Shown here piece after piece: positions 36,541-44,461 of a stretch of 48,231 bases of DNA. The translations under genes and the position numbers were made by a program. A model generated the notes under the pieces. It was not told the DNA's origin and did not search any database. It saw only the letters and a list, made by a program, of their open reading frames with translations. The number at the start of each line of letters is the position of its first letter. Position 1 is the first letter of the stretch. Location of the stretch: the NCBI GenBank assembly GCA_041740995.1, contig JBGSKY010000175.1, positions 1-48,231 on the forward strand, given 5' to 3'. The DNA comes from JBGSKY01 sp041740995 (GTDB taxonomy: Bacteria > Planctomycetota > Planctomycetia > Pirellulales > Pirellulaceae).

Positions 36541-37020
36541 TTGTTGACGCAATGAGAAGGCGGGAAGGAAAGGCGGGGTGGCCGGACACAATTCTACGAT
36601 CCATTTGAAATCGAAAAGTGCGTCGCAGTTAGCCTCCGATTGGAGTGCCGCTTGCGTATTTATAAGTTGATCCATGCATATACGACCAGTTGTGCAAACT
36701 CAACAGTCGTGATTATAAATGCAGAGGCTTTGCATGTCGAGAAGTCTGTTTCGACGAGGTTGGCATTCGCAGAATTCAAGACGAATTGAAAAGAGGTTCG
36801 CAGCTTCCGTCTATACGCTATGATATTGGCGTGTAAGCGTTACTGCGTCAGTCGATAGACTTTGGTGCATTGAATGATTTGCATCCTACCGCTAACCAAC
36901 TTAAGGCTCTTCGGTCATATGAGTCTATCCGAAAAGGGGGCTGACCCTTTGGAGGAACGGAGAGGGCAGCCCCCTTTTCGGATACTAAGTCTCGCCCTAT
37001 TTATTTTGGAGAATTCTTGA
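36541..37020. other. Divergent intergenic region carrying palindrome copy 2
   Basis: This 480-bp region lies between the minus-strand DUF1549/DUF1553 gene and the plus-strand PQQ-like gene. It holds the inverted copy of the palindromic repeat at 36926-36984, ending 36 nt before the PQQ-like start. A ribosome site TTGGAGAA precedes ATG 37021. Apart from these, nothing is assigned. Confidence 0.55.
36926..36984. repeat. Palindromic dispersed repeat, copy 2 (inverted)
   Basis: Arms at 36926-36948 and 36963-36984 are reverse complements except for one missing base in the right arm. The loop TTGGAGGAACGGAG (36949-36962) is the exact complement of the loop of the copy at 123-182. At arm position 15 both arms have changed together (T/A in copy 1, G/C here). 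It would form a stable hairpin in the leader of the PQQ-like gene. Confidence 0.85.
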
Positions 37021-38307
37021 ATGTCGCTTGTTGCAGTGCGTAAATTCGCAATCGTACTTTGTTTTGGAATGCCTACTCAAATGGCGTTGGCCGATACTGA
37101 TTCATCTTGGCCAACGTTTCGCGGTTCCGATCGGACCGCGGTTGCGCCTGATACTGATTTGCTTGAATCCTGGCCAAAGAGCGGTCCACAACTGCTCTGG
37201 GAAACGCCCGGCGCCGGACGCGGATATGCAAGTCTGGCGATTGCCGGTGGCAAGATTTATACGCTCGGAGACGGTCTGTCGACTGCCGAAGACAAAATGG
37301 AATATTTGACTTGTTACGACCAAGCGACAGGCAAGCAATTGTGGATGCTGAAAACAGGCAAGCCTTGGAATCAAGGCACTGAGTCTTGGCAGAGCTCGCG
37401 GAGCACTCCGACGGTCGATGGCGAGCGAGTTTATGTCATCACGCCTTTCGGTGTACTGGTTTGCGCGAGCACCAAAGGCGAAATGCTCTGGCAGAAAGAC
37501 CTAAACGAAGCTTTTGGCGGAAAGAAAGCTGATAGCTGGGGCTATAGTGAGTCGGTACTAATCATCGGCGATCGCTTATTCTGCACGCCCGGTGGTGAGA
37601 AGGCGACGATGGTCGCGCTTAATAAATCCAATGGCGAAGCTATTTGGACATGTCCACGTAAAGGAGATGCAGGAGCTGGTCACGCTTCGATTGTGCCCTC
37701 AACAATCGACGGGCGAACCGTGCTGGTGCAGACAACTGGTAGCGGTGCAATGGGCGTCAGCGAAACGGATGGAAAGCTGTTGTGGACCTATGACATCGAC
37801 AAGACGACGGCAGTAATTCCGACTCCGATTGTCCGTGACGATCTTGCCTTCATTGCAGCCGGCTACGGGCGTGGCGGAGCGTTGTTGCGACAGGCAGCCA
37901 AGGGAAACACGGTCACCGTCACGGAGGTCTATCCCTTGAAAAAAGAACTCGCCAACAAGCATGGTGGCATCGTCTTGGTTGGTGACTACCTTTATGGCGA
38001 TTCCGATGACAAGGGCATTCCGTTCTGTGCAGATTTGTTAACCGGCGAAATCAAGTGGAAATCACGCGGTTCAGGGCGTGATTCTGCTTGCGTTGCTGCA
38101 GCGGACGGTCATATCTATATCCGATACGCCGACGGAACAATGACGCTAGTGGAAGCCAAGCCAAGTGCATTTTCAGAAGTCAGCAGTTTCAAAATCCCGG
38201 ACAGTGACCAACGTCCAAGCTGGTCACATCCAGTGATCGTGGATGGCAAACTCTATCTTCGCGAAAGCGACAAACTTTTGTGCTATGACATCGAGCAAAT
38301 GAACTAG
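37021..38307 (+). CDS. Exported PQQ-like beta-propeller protein
   Basis: This 428-residue protein has a signal peptide (about residues 1-25, ending MALAD). Repeated propeller blades of the PQQ-binding-like type follow, each ending in a GK/DGxxLW segment: DQATGKQLWMLKTG, STKGEMLWQKDL, KSNGEAIWTCP, ETDGKLLWTYD and LLTGEIKWKSRG. SSWPTFRGSDR at the start is typical of planctomycete outer-membrane-protein-assembly-like propellers. No dehydrogenase catalytic motifs are seen, so a binding or scaffold role is more likely. ATG 37021 follows TTGGAGAA at a good distance. The palindromic repeat sits in its leader. Confidence 0.87.
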   Translation: MSLVAVRKFAIVLCFGMPTQMALADTDSSWPTFRGSDRTAVAPDTDLLESWPKSGPQLLWETPGAGRGYASLAIAGGKIYTLGDGLSTAEDKMEYLTCYDQATGKQLWMLKTGKPWNQGTESWQSSRSTPTVDGERVYVITPFGVLVCASTKGEMLWQKDLNEAFGGKKADSWGYSESVLIIGDRLFCTPGGEKATMVALNKSNGEAIWTCPRKGDAGAGHASIVPSTIDGRTVLVQTTGSGAMGVSETDGKLLWTYDIDKTTAVIPTPIVRDDLAFIAAGYGRGGALLRQAAKGNTVTVTEVYPLKKELANKHGGIVLVGDYLYGDSDDKGIPFCADLLTGEIKWKSRGSGRDSACVAAADGHIYIRYADGTMTLVEAKPSAFSEVSSFKIPDSDQRPSWSHPVIVDGKLYLRESDKLLCYDIEQMN

Positions 38308-38314
38308 CAGGCTG

Positions 38315-38420
38315 CTGAGAAAGTGCGGATAGCTCGTCGCTGAAGTCACCAGACTTCGGAGCCTTTTGGTTGGGCGATCTGATCTTTGTCGAGATCGGCT
38401 ACAAAGTCACACTTTCTCGG
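38315..38420. repeat. Nested inverted repeat after the PQQ-like gene, with terminator-like core
   Basis: The outer arms CTGAGAAAGTG (38315-38325) and CACTTTCTCGG (38410-38420) pair along 11 nt with one G-U pair. Inside, CTGAAGTC (38340-38347) pairs with GACTTCGG (38352-38359) across a 4-nt loop, followed by AGCCTTTTGG. The inner hairpin could end transcription of the PQQ-like gene. The 106-bp whole looks like a small structured element or a remnant of a miniature repeat. Confidence 0.5.
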
Positions 38421-38517
38421 CGACGATTCTTCAAATTGGTGTGCTGCAACACAAGCTCTTTTTGATCCTATAAACTGATCGCTTCGTGTGTGCAAACTCT
38501 CAACTGGGATAATCGAG

Positions 38518-39183
38518 ATGAATCTTTTAAAAGGCTACGCGTTTGGTTTGATCGCTGGTATTGTCGGCGCAATCGCTTGGGCGACCATTATGTTCTACGC
38601 TAATGCCGAGATTGGCTATCTTGCGTGGGGCATCGGTGGACTGGTGGGTTTTGCTGTTGCTTTTGGGCATCAGGGTGGCGGAGCTGCTGCCGGAGCGGTA
38701 GCGGTTCTGATCACTGTGCTTTCGATTTGCGGAGGCAAATACGTCGGTGCAGATTGGGCGGTCGGCAAGGCGTTCGCCGAAGAGGCCATGTTCGAAAACC
38801 CGAGCGATACCGAGTTTAGTGAGGATCAAAAAATAGGGATGATTGCTGAGGAAGAATTTGACGCTGCGGTTAAGCGAGGCGAACACGCTGAGTTCGAACC
38901 GGCGATAGAATCAGAAGATCCAAAAGCTTATTACCCAGCCGAAGTTTGGGACCAAGCGACGGCCTCTTGGAATGCGATGAGCGCCGAGCAACGGCAAGAG
39001 AAAATTAGTTCACGAATTGCCCTGATGAACGAGCTTGCCAAGAACATCAGATCACAGTTCGCTTGGGAAACTTTTAAGGCCAGTTTCAATGTCCTTGACA
39101 TCGTGTTCTTTTGCCTTGGAATCGCAACTGCCTGGCGAATTGCTTGTGTCGATCGCATTAACGAGCCAGCTCCAAGTGTTTAA
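38518..39183 (+). CDS. Small membrane protein of unknown function
   Basis: This 221-residue protein is not recognised. Hydrophobic segments lie at about residues 5-27 (YAFGLIAGIVGAIAWATIMF), 33-47, 51-72 (AGAVAVLITVLSICG) and 190-210 (FNVLDIVFFCLGIATAWRIA). The middle 110 residues are acidic and helical (EEAMFENPSDTEFSEDQK, then WDQATASWNAMSAEQRQEKI) and probably face the cytoplasm or periplasm. The glycine-rich membrane part recalls small planctomycete membrane proteins without assigned roles. ATG 38518 is the first methionine giving the leading helix. The frame is open to 38488. Confidence 0.7.
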   Translation: MNLLKGYAFGLIAGIVGAIAWATIMFYANAEIGYLAWGIGGLVGFAVAFGHQGGGAAAGAVAVLITVLSICGGKYVGADWAVGKAFAEEAMFENPSDTEFSEDQKIGMIAEEEFDAAVKRGEHAEFEPAIESEDPKAYYPAEVWDQATASWNAMSAEQRQEKISSRIALMNELAKNIRSQFAWETFKASFNVLDIVFFCLGIATAWRIACVDRINEPAPSV

Positions 39184-39300
39184 AACCTAAGTTCAAGCTT
39201 CCAATAGGTCGAAGATTGGCTAGTAGGCACAGGTGCTTCGCCTCAACAAATTGCCAGCTACAGACGACTTCGTGAAATCTCGGAGCGTCGCAATGAAACG

Positions 39301-39332
39301 AAAAAACGCACATTAGCATGACTAACGTGCGT
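39301..39332 (-). terminator. Strong intrinsic terminator of the YTV-type gene
   Basis: ACGCACATTAG (39306-39316) and CTAACGTGCGT (39322-39332) form an 11-bp stem with one mismatch and a 5-nt loop. On the minus strand the stem is followed by a run of six T (complement of 39301-39306). It lies about 60 nt after the stop of the minus-strand gene at 39395. Confidence 0.85.
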
Positions 39333-39394
39333 TCGTTTGTTGAAAGACTGCTCGAGAGCGTTTCAACTGTCGAGCAAGACATTCGATGGACGGA

Positions 39395-41293
39395 TTACTG
39401 TCCGCAGCAAGGGGCTGCTGCTACTGGTGCAGCATTGCACCCGCATGCCGACGAATCGTATCCACCAACGTTATAGCTGCCGCAAGCGCTGCTTGGAACG
39501 CTGTAGCTGCCAGCCGAGCTGCTGCTGACACCGCTAGCGGTGTTGCTTGCACAAGGCATGTACGTGTAAGGAACCAATTTTGGAACCATGCGGATAGTTT
39601 GAACTTGGACTTCCTTGGTTGTTGGAACTTGTACCGAAACTTGGTACTCTTCGACAACTTGTTCAGCCACTTGTTCGTAACGAGTTTCTTCGTAAGGTTC
39701 GACGACTTGCTCTGGAATTTGCATCGTGAACGAGACTTCTTTCGACTTCGTTTCGGTACGGTATGAAACGTATGGATAGGTTTCCGTCTTCGTTTGCATT
39801 TCGTAGCTTACTTGACGGCTGGTTCGCGTGCGAACTTCGTCGCGATATTGGACAACCTTGCGAGTCTTTGTACGGGTCTCGTTGCTGTATTGAACAACTT
39901 TACGGGTTCCAGTACGAAGTTCTGGTTGATAGACAACATAGGTGCATTCGAAAGGAATTTGTTCCGATTGTTGTTCGTAAACCGTGTAAGTGATTTCCGA
40001 ACTTTGGACTTGCGATCCAACGACAGGAACTTCTTCAGTAACGACGTTAGGAACCCAAACGCGTCGAGTTGCAGTTTGAACGCCATAAGAAAACGATGGA
40101 GCCGACGCGTAGGACATTGCAGGCGTGCTGCTGATCATGTTGGATCCGCAACCCATTGAGCTGCCGCATCCGCTTACCATTGCCGAGCTTCCGCAGCTGC
40201 CACACGCGCTGGTCGCTGGAGCCGAGCAACCGCACGAGCTGGTGGTTGGTGCTGCACAACCGCAGGAACCGCTAGAAACTGGTGCTGGGCTGCATCCGCC
40301 GCTCATGGAAGTGCTATAGACCGCGCCACCGTAAACAGTGCCGTTGCAAGTTGCCACTGACGCTGGAGCGGCTGGCGCAACTTCATCAACAACCATTTCC
40401 CAGTGACCGTAGTCCTTGGTAACTGTCTTGCTGCTGTAAACTGGAACGGTTTGTTGAACGGTTCGGACCTTTGTCACAGGAACTGCATTAGTTACCGTTT
40501 GCATTTTGGTAACTTTTTGAGTCTGCGGAACTTGGACGGTGTAGGTGAATTCTTGATCGACGAGATTCGCAACACGGACGGTGTACTCCTCTGGAACTTC
40601 GACGATTTCAGGAACCTTTACGGTGTAATTGCTGCTGACATCGTTGTAAACAGGAACGCTAACCGAAACGTCAACGGTCTTTTGCGATGTTTCAGGAACC
40701 AAAACCGAGTACTCAATCGTCTTGGTTTCGGTCGAAGGCTTCATTACCGTTTTGACGCGATAATTGGTTGTTGTAACAGGTACGGTCTTGTATACCGTCT
40801 TGGTGCGATATCGAGTTTCAGTCGAAGTTTCCGTTGAAGCTTTAGAAACGGTTTCGGTAACGAAACTTGGCTCCATTACGACGCGGTAACCAGTGACTGG
40901 TTCGCAAATCGATTGTGATGCTGGAGCAGCTACGCTGGAATAGCTTCCGTCAACTGTCAACGAGCCACTGCTGTAGTAAGTCGACGTCGTAGGAGCAGCA
41001 TAGCTCATCATTGGTGCAGCGTAGCTAACTGACGGTGCGGCGTAACTGACAGCCGGTGCCGCGTAGCTCATTGCAGGTGCGGCGTAGCCGACTGATGGTG
41101 CGGCGTAACCGCAACTTGCCGCTGGGGAAACCGCTGCGTATCCATATCCGCCGTGGCGATGATGCGAAAAAAGTCCTTGACGAGGTGCACCACAAGGGTC
41201 TGAGCAACCCCCGCAGAACGGGCCAGCAAATGCAACTTGGGCTATGCCCAGTGTGAAGGGAAGCATGGCCGCAAATAATTTGCAAAGCTTCAT
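39395..41293 (-). CDS. Secreted YTV-type, cysteine-rich repeat protein (probable wall protein)
   Basis: This 632-residue protein has a signal peptide (MKLCKLFAAMLPFTLGIAQV, then AFAG) and no globular enzyme domain. Order: a cysteine cluster (CGGCSDPCG); six YAAP-x-x-S/G heptads; a Val/Thr/Tyr-rich region with repeated YTV-type strands (NYTVKVPEIVEVPEEYTVRV, then FTYTVQVPQTQKV); a Cys/Gly/Ser-rich linker (GCAAPTTSSCGCSAP); and a second strand-rich region with RxxTRKVVQY repeats. A final cysteine-rich tail ends AAPCCGQ. YTV-motif proteins of planctomycetes have been linked to the protein cell wall. ATG 41293 fits the signal peptide, with AGGAG (complement of 41306-41310) upstream. A strong terminator follows. 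Confidence 0.82.
   Translation of the reverse strand: MKLCKLFAAMLPFTLGIAQVAFAGPFCGGCSDPCGAPRQGLFSHHRHGGYGYAAVSPAASCGYAAPSVGYAAPAMSYAAPAVSYAAPSVSYAAPMMSYAAPTTSTYYSSGSLTVDGSYSSVAAPASQSICEPVTGYRVVMEPSFVTETVSKASTETSTETRYRTKTVYKTVPVTTTNYRVKTVMKPSTETKTIEYSVLVPETSQKTVDVSVSVPVYNDVSSNYTVKVPEIVEVPEEYTVRVANLVDQEFTYTVQVPQTQKVTKMQTVTNAVPVTKVRTVQQTVPVYSSKTVTKDYGHWEMVVDEVAPAAPASVATCNGTVYGGAVYSTSMSGGCSPAPVSSGSCGCAAPTTSSCGCSAPATSACGSCGSSAMVSGCGSSMGCGSNMISSTPAMSYASAPSFSYGVQTATRRVWVPNVVTEEVPVVGSQVQSSEITYTVYEQQSEQIPFECTYVVYQPELRTGTRKVVQYSNETRTKTRKVVQYRDEVRTRTSRQVSYEMQTKTETYPYVSYRTETKSKEVSFTMQIPEQVVEPYEETRYEQVAEQVVEEYQVSVQVPTTKEVQVQTIRMVPKLVPYTYMPCASNTASGVSSSSAGSYSVPSSACGSYNVGGYDSSACGCNAAPVAAAPCCGQ
40985..41112 (-). 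repeat. 21-bp tandem repeat within the YTV-type gene
   Basis: Six consecutive units of a YAAP-x-x-S/G heptad are encoded, each 21 bp. At DNA level the copies differ mainly at the variable codons (GTGCGGCGTAGCT on the plus strand recurs). Such minisatellites can change copy number by slippage. Confidence 0.7.
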
Positions 41294-41707
41294 TTTGATG
41301 AAAAACTCCTGGATGATGGAAAGACTAAACCGGTAAGTTGTGAGGGTTGTACCGTCTGCGCAAAATGTTAGTCGCCTATGTAAGCATTGCAACGGATGTT
41401 CAGCGGTAAACCGCAAAAATATTGATCTTTTAGTGCAGTCACATTAGCGCGATCTAGGCGTTGTGGAACTCTCAACTACTCTTTTAAATTGCTTCGCAAG
41501 CCGAATTGATGCAGAATCCTTCGCGATCCGGGTCTGAAGCGAGCGTTTTCCGGCATTGCGAGCCGGAATGACCTCAATTCGCGAGCGTGAGAATGGAATT
41601 GTTGATACGAGTATGCGGTTCGATAAAACGCAAATCGTCAGCAATTAAACAGCGAAGCGATCGCCAATTCGGCGTCCCGACGAAACTTCCTTAAAACTCT
41701 AGTCTTT
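41294..41707. other. Divergent intergenic region
   Basis: This 414-bp region lies between the YTV-type gene (minus) and the TPR gene (plus). It contains a candidate promoter for the YTV-type gene (41365-41392) and a perfect hairpin TTCCGGC-ATTGCGA-GCCGGAA at 41548-41568 without a following T-run. A short minus-strand frame (41444-41644) covers the hairpin. Its composition suggests a dispersed repeat rather than a gene. Confidence 0.5.
41365..41392 (-). promoter_or_regulatory. Candidate promoter of the YTV-type gene
   Basis: On the minus strand TTGCAA (41387-41392) is followed after 16 nt by TAACAT (complement of 41365-41370). Each matches 4 of 6 bases of the sigma-70 consensus. It would give a leader of about 65 nt containing the AGGAG ribosome site. 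Confidence 0.3.
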
Positions 41708-43018
41708 ATGAAACGCCAAAGTTGCTTCGCCAAGTCATCGGCAATAACAATGTTAATACGTTTTGTCTGCAAGTTGAATTTCCATAGGACAATCGTCTGT
41801 CTTATCGGTTTGCTATTTTGTGCTTCTAATTCCATCGCTCAAGAAGCGACCGCCGTCCCGCCACGTGTCTCACGCGTTCAGATGAAATTGGTAGTCGATG
41901 GTGAAGTGGTCGATGTAATTGAAAAAGGTGACTTGCTGACGGTCGTCGAAGAGCGAGATGAAAGCTTTGTGGTGCGAACTTTCAATGGTCGCAAAGGCGT
42001 GGTTTCCAAGGTCAACGCGGTCGCGATCGCCGAGTCGGCTGAGATCTATACCGAATTGATCGATGCGGCTCCGAAAGACGGTCGACTTTACACGCTGCGT
42101 GGTGGCGCGTTTTGGGAGCAAGGAAAGAAAGCCGAGGCGCTAGCCGATTTCGATCGAGCGATCGAACTAGGATATGACAAGCCGCATGCGTTTGTTTCGC
42201 GAGCTCTGTTCAATGCCGCAATCGGAGATTTTGACAAAGCAATCGCGGACTATTCGGTTGCCGTAACCAAAGAACCCGAAGTTGTCTCGCATCTTGTCAA
42301 TCGAGCAGCAGTCCTTATGTCGATGGCGAAATTTGAAGAAGCCATCAATGATTACGACGCGGCGATAAAGCTTGACGAAAAAAACGGCTCGCTCTTTCAG
42401 CAGCGTGCGGTCGCTAAAAAAGCTATGGGGGATTTGCAAGGCAGCATCGCAGATTTCGATCAGAGTTTAAAACTTGATCCTAAGAGTATTGCATCGTTGA
42501 TGGGACGTGGCTTTGTCCACTTTCAAACCGGCGATCATAAAGCCGCGGTCGAAGATTTTTCTAAGGTGGTCGAGATGAATCCGACGGCCGCCGTTGCGAT
42601 GAACAATCGCGGCTACAACTTGCAACAGTTGGGTGACGAAAGCAAAGCCCTGGCCGATTTTGATGAAGCGATCAAGCTTGCGCCGACTTATGGACTAGCG
42701 CACCAAAATCGAGCTTGGCTGTTGCTCAGTGCGAAAGACGAATCGCTGCGAAATTTTGACGAAGCATTAGTTTCGGCCAAACAAGCTTGCGAGCTTTCGG
42801 AATTTAAAAATGCTGGAGACATGGCAGCGTTGGCCGCCGCTCAAGCTGCCAATGGAGCATTTGAATTGGCGATCGGTTGGCAAGAGAAAGTCATCGAACT
42901 AGTTACTGACGATCAAAAGCCGTTTGCCCGAGCGGTGCTGCGATTGTATCAAGATCAAAAACCCTACGACGCGAAAACAGCCCTCCAGATCGTCGAAAAA
43001 GAAGCCGCTGCCAAATGA
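41708..43018 (+). CDS. Exported TPR protein with SH3-like N-terminal domain
   Basis: This 436-residue protein has a hydrophobic signal (about residues 25-42, TIVCLIGLLFCASNSIAQ) after a basic N-terminus. ATG 41750 would give a more usual signal length. An SH3-like segment follows (LVVDGEVVDVIEKGDLLTVV, then FVVRTFNGRKGVVSKVNAVA). About eight TPR units come next, each with the A-x-x-DFDxAIxL pattern: EALADFDRAIELG, KAIADYSVAVTKE, EAINDYDAAIKLD, GSIADFDQSLKLD, AAVEDFSKVVEMN and KALADFDEAIKLA. It probably acts as a periplasmic scaffold. The partner is unknown. The TIGR03032 gene follows 61 nt downstream. Confidence 0.82.
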   Translation: MKRQSCFAKSSAITMLIRFVCKLNFHRTIVCLIGLLFCASNSIAQEATAVPPRVSRVQMKLVVDGEVVDVIEKGDLLTVVEERDESFVVRTFNGRKGVVSKVNAVAIAESAEIYTELIDAAPKDGRLYTLRGGAFWEQGKKAEALADFDRAIELGYDKPHAFVSRALFNAAIGDFDKAIADYSVAVTKEPEVVSHLVNRAAVLMSMAKFEEAINDYDAAIKLDEKNGSLFQQRAVAKKAMGDLQGSIADFDQSLKLDPKSIASLMGRGFVHFQTGDHKAAVEDFSKVVEMNPTAAVAMNNRGYNLQQLGDESKALADFDEAIKLAPTYGLAHQNRAWLLLSAKDESLRNFDEALVSAKQACELSEFKNAGDMAALAAAQAANGAFELAIGWQEKVIELVTDDQKPFARAVLRLYQDQKPYDAKTALQIVEKEAAAK

Positions 43019-43079
43019 TGGCTGCGGGCGAGTGGCAAGAGATTCAACTAATCCAACGACAAATCAAAGAGTCCGAATA

Positions 43080-44126
43080 ATGACAGCCGCTGAAGTTGTA
43101 AAGCTTGAAGTCAATACCTCACGACAATTTAGCAGTTGGCTTCACGAGCAACGTCTCAGTTTGGCGTTAACGACGTATCAAGCAGGTAAGCTATTTTTGC
43201 TCGGTCTGCAGCCAGATGGTCGGCTTTCTGTCTTCGAACGGACATTTAATCGCTGCTTGGGACTATGGTCTGATAGTCAGACGATTTGGATGTCCTCGTT
43301 ATATCAACTCTGGCGGTTTGAAAACGTTCTTGAGCCTGGACAAACGGCCAATGGCTATGATCGCCTATACGTACCACAAGTTGGTTACACGACCGGCGAT
43401 CTGGACATCCACGACGTAGCGGTCGAGTCCGATGGTCGGGTCGTCTTCGTCAATACACTCTTTGGATGTCTGGCGACGATCAGTCCGACGCACAGCTTTA
43501 TCCCGTTGTGGCAGCCTCCGTTTCTCAGCAAACTGGCCGCTGAGGATCGATGCCATTTGAATGGACTTGCACTGGAAAATGGAAAAGCAAAATATGTGAC
43601 AGCAGTCAGCCAATCCAATGTCGCCGATGGCTGGCGAGACCGTCGGCATGACGGTGGCTGCGTTATCGATATTCAGTCCGATGACATCGTTGCTTCAGGT
43701 TTATCGATGCCGCATTCTCCGCGTGTCTATCGCGACAAGCTGTGGTTGCTGAATTCTGGTAGCGGTCATTTTGGATACATAGATCGCATGACAGGAAAAT
43801 TCGAACCAGTTGCTTTTTGCCCGGGTTACTTGCGAGGTCTTTCGTTTCATGGTGATTACGCGATTGTCGGGTTATCAAAGTCACGCGAAAACAAGACGTT
43901 CTCCGGCTTGGCGTTAGACGAGAATTTGAAATCAAGCGATGCCCAGGCTCGTTGCGGCATCCATGTCATCGATCTCAAGAGCGGCGACATTGTGCATTGG
44001 ATTCGCATCGAAGGCATCGTCAGCGAACTGTACGACGTGGTCGCACTTCAAGGCGTAGTTCGCCCGCAAGCACTTGGCTTCAAGACCGACGAAATTCGCC
44101 GAGTTATACGAGTCGGTCAGCTGTAA
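43080..44126 (+). CDS. TIGR03032 family protein
   Basis: This 348-residue conserved protein shows the landmark segments of the TIGR03032 family: LALTTYQAGKLFLLG, GDLDIHDVAV, VFVNTLFGCLATISPTHSFI, LWQPPFLSKLAAEDRCHLNG, NVADGWRDRRHDGG, GLSMPHSPRVY, LWLLNSGSGHFGYID, FCPGYLRGLSFHGDYAIVGL and ELYDVVAL. It has no signal peptide and is probably a soluble beta-propeller-like protein. Its reaction is unknown. ATG 43080 is preferred over the longer frame from 42924, which overlaps the TPR gene. It probably forms a two-gene unit with that TPR gene and is followed by a terminator-like palindrome. Confidence 0.87.
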   Translation: MTAAEVVKLEVNTSRQFSSWLHEQRLSLALTTYQAGKLFLLGLQPDGRLSVFERTFNRCLGLWSDSQTIWMSSLYQLWRFENVLEPGQTANGYDRLYVPQVGYTTGDLDIHDVAVESDGRVVFVNTLFGCLATISPTHSFIPLWQPPFLSKLAAEDRCHLNGLALENGKAKYVTAVSQSNVADGWRDRRHDGGCVIDIQSDDIVASGLSMPHSPRVYRDKLWLLNSGSGHFGYIDRMTGKFEPVAFCPGYLRGLSFHGDYAIVGLSKSRENKTFSGLALDENLKSSDAQARCGIHVIDLKSGDIVHWIRIEGIVSELYDVVALQGVVRPQALGFKTDEIRRVIRVGQL

Positions 44127-44461
44127 CGCTTCTGTCCGAAGTCTTTGCAAGGGGCAGCGAACAATCATCCTCCAGCAAAATGTTTGCCAGACGTGGTCCA
44201 GGACCAGACTTGGCATCTTGCATTTTTTCTACCGCGCTGACGTGATCCTGCAGCGTTTCACGCTTTGCCATAGTGGTCAAGCATTTGTTCTGATTTGATT
44301 TAATTTCAGTCGATCGCGGCAGTTGAAGAATTTCCCACTAAAGGCGCGCAATCTTGAAATTTTTCGTAAATCTGTCGCCGAAATCCAGTTTTTTTTGCGA
44401 GTTCAGCTTAGCATATCGCTTCCCAAAGGTGGAAAAAGCTGCGTGGCTGTGAGAATTAATT
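44127..44461. other. Intergenic region between TIGR03032 and FG-GAP genes
   Basis: These 335 bp hold a terminator-like palindrome at 44178-44228 near the start. AT-rich sequence before ATG 44462 presumably carries the promoter of the FG-GAP gene. No clear -35/-10 or Shine-Dalgarno was assigned. Confidence 0.5.
44178..44228 (+). terminator. Probable terminator downstream of the TIGR03032 gene
   Basis: An interrupted palindrome centres on TGGTCC-A-GGACCA (44194-44206), flanked by GCCA/TGGC (44186-44189, 44211-44214) and by AAATG/CATTT. A run of six T follows at 44223-44228. The stem is imperfect, with a four-base internal mismatch on each side, so strength is uncertain. Confidence 0.5.

Noticed and set aside
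10697..36861. GATAGACT found upstream of several genes (10697, 24011, 36854) as a shared promoter element
   Set aside because: An 8-mer is expected about this often by chance in 48 kb on two strands, and no consistent -35 partner or spacing to the start codon was found.
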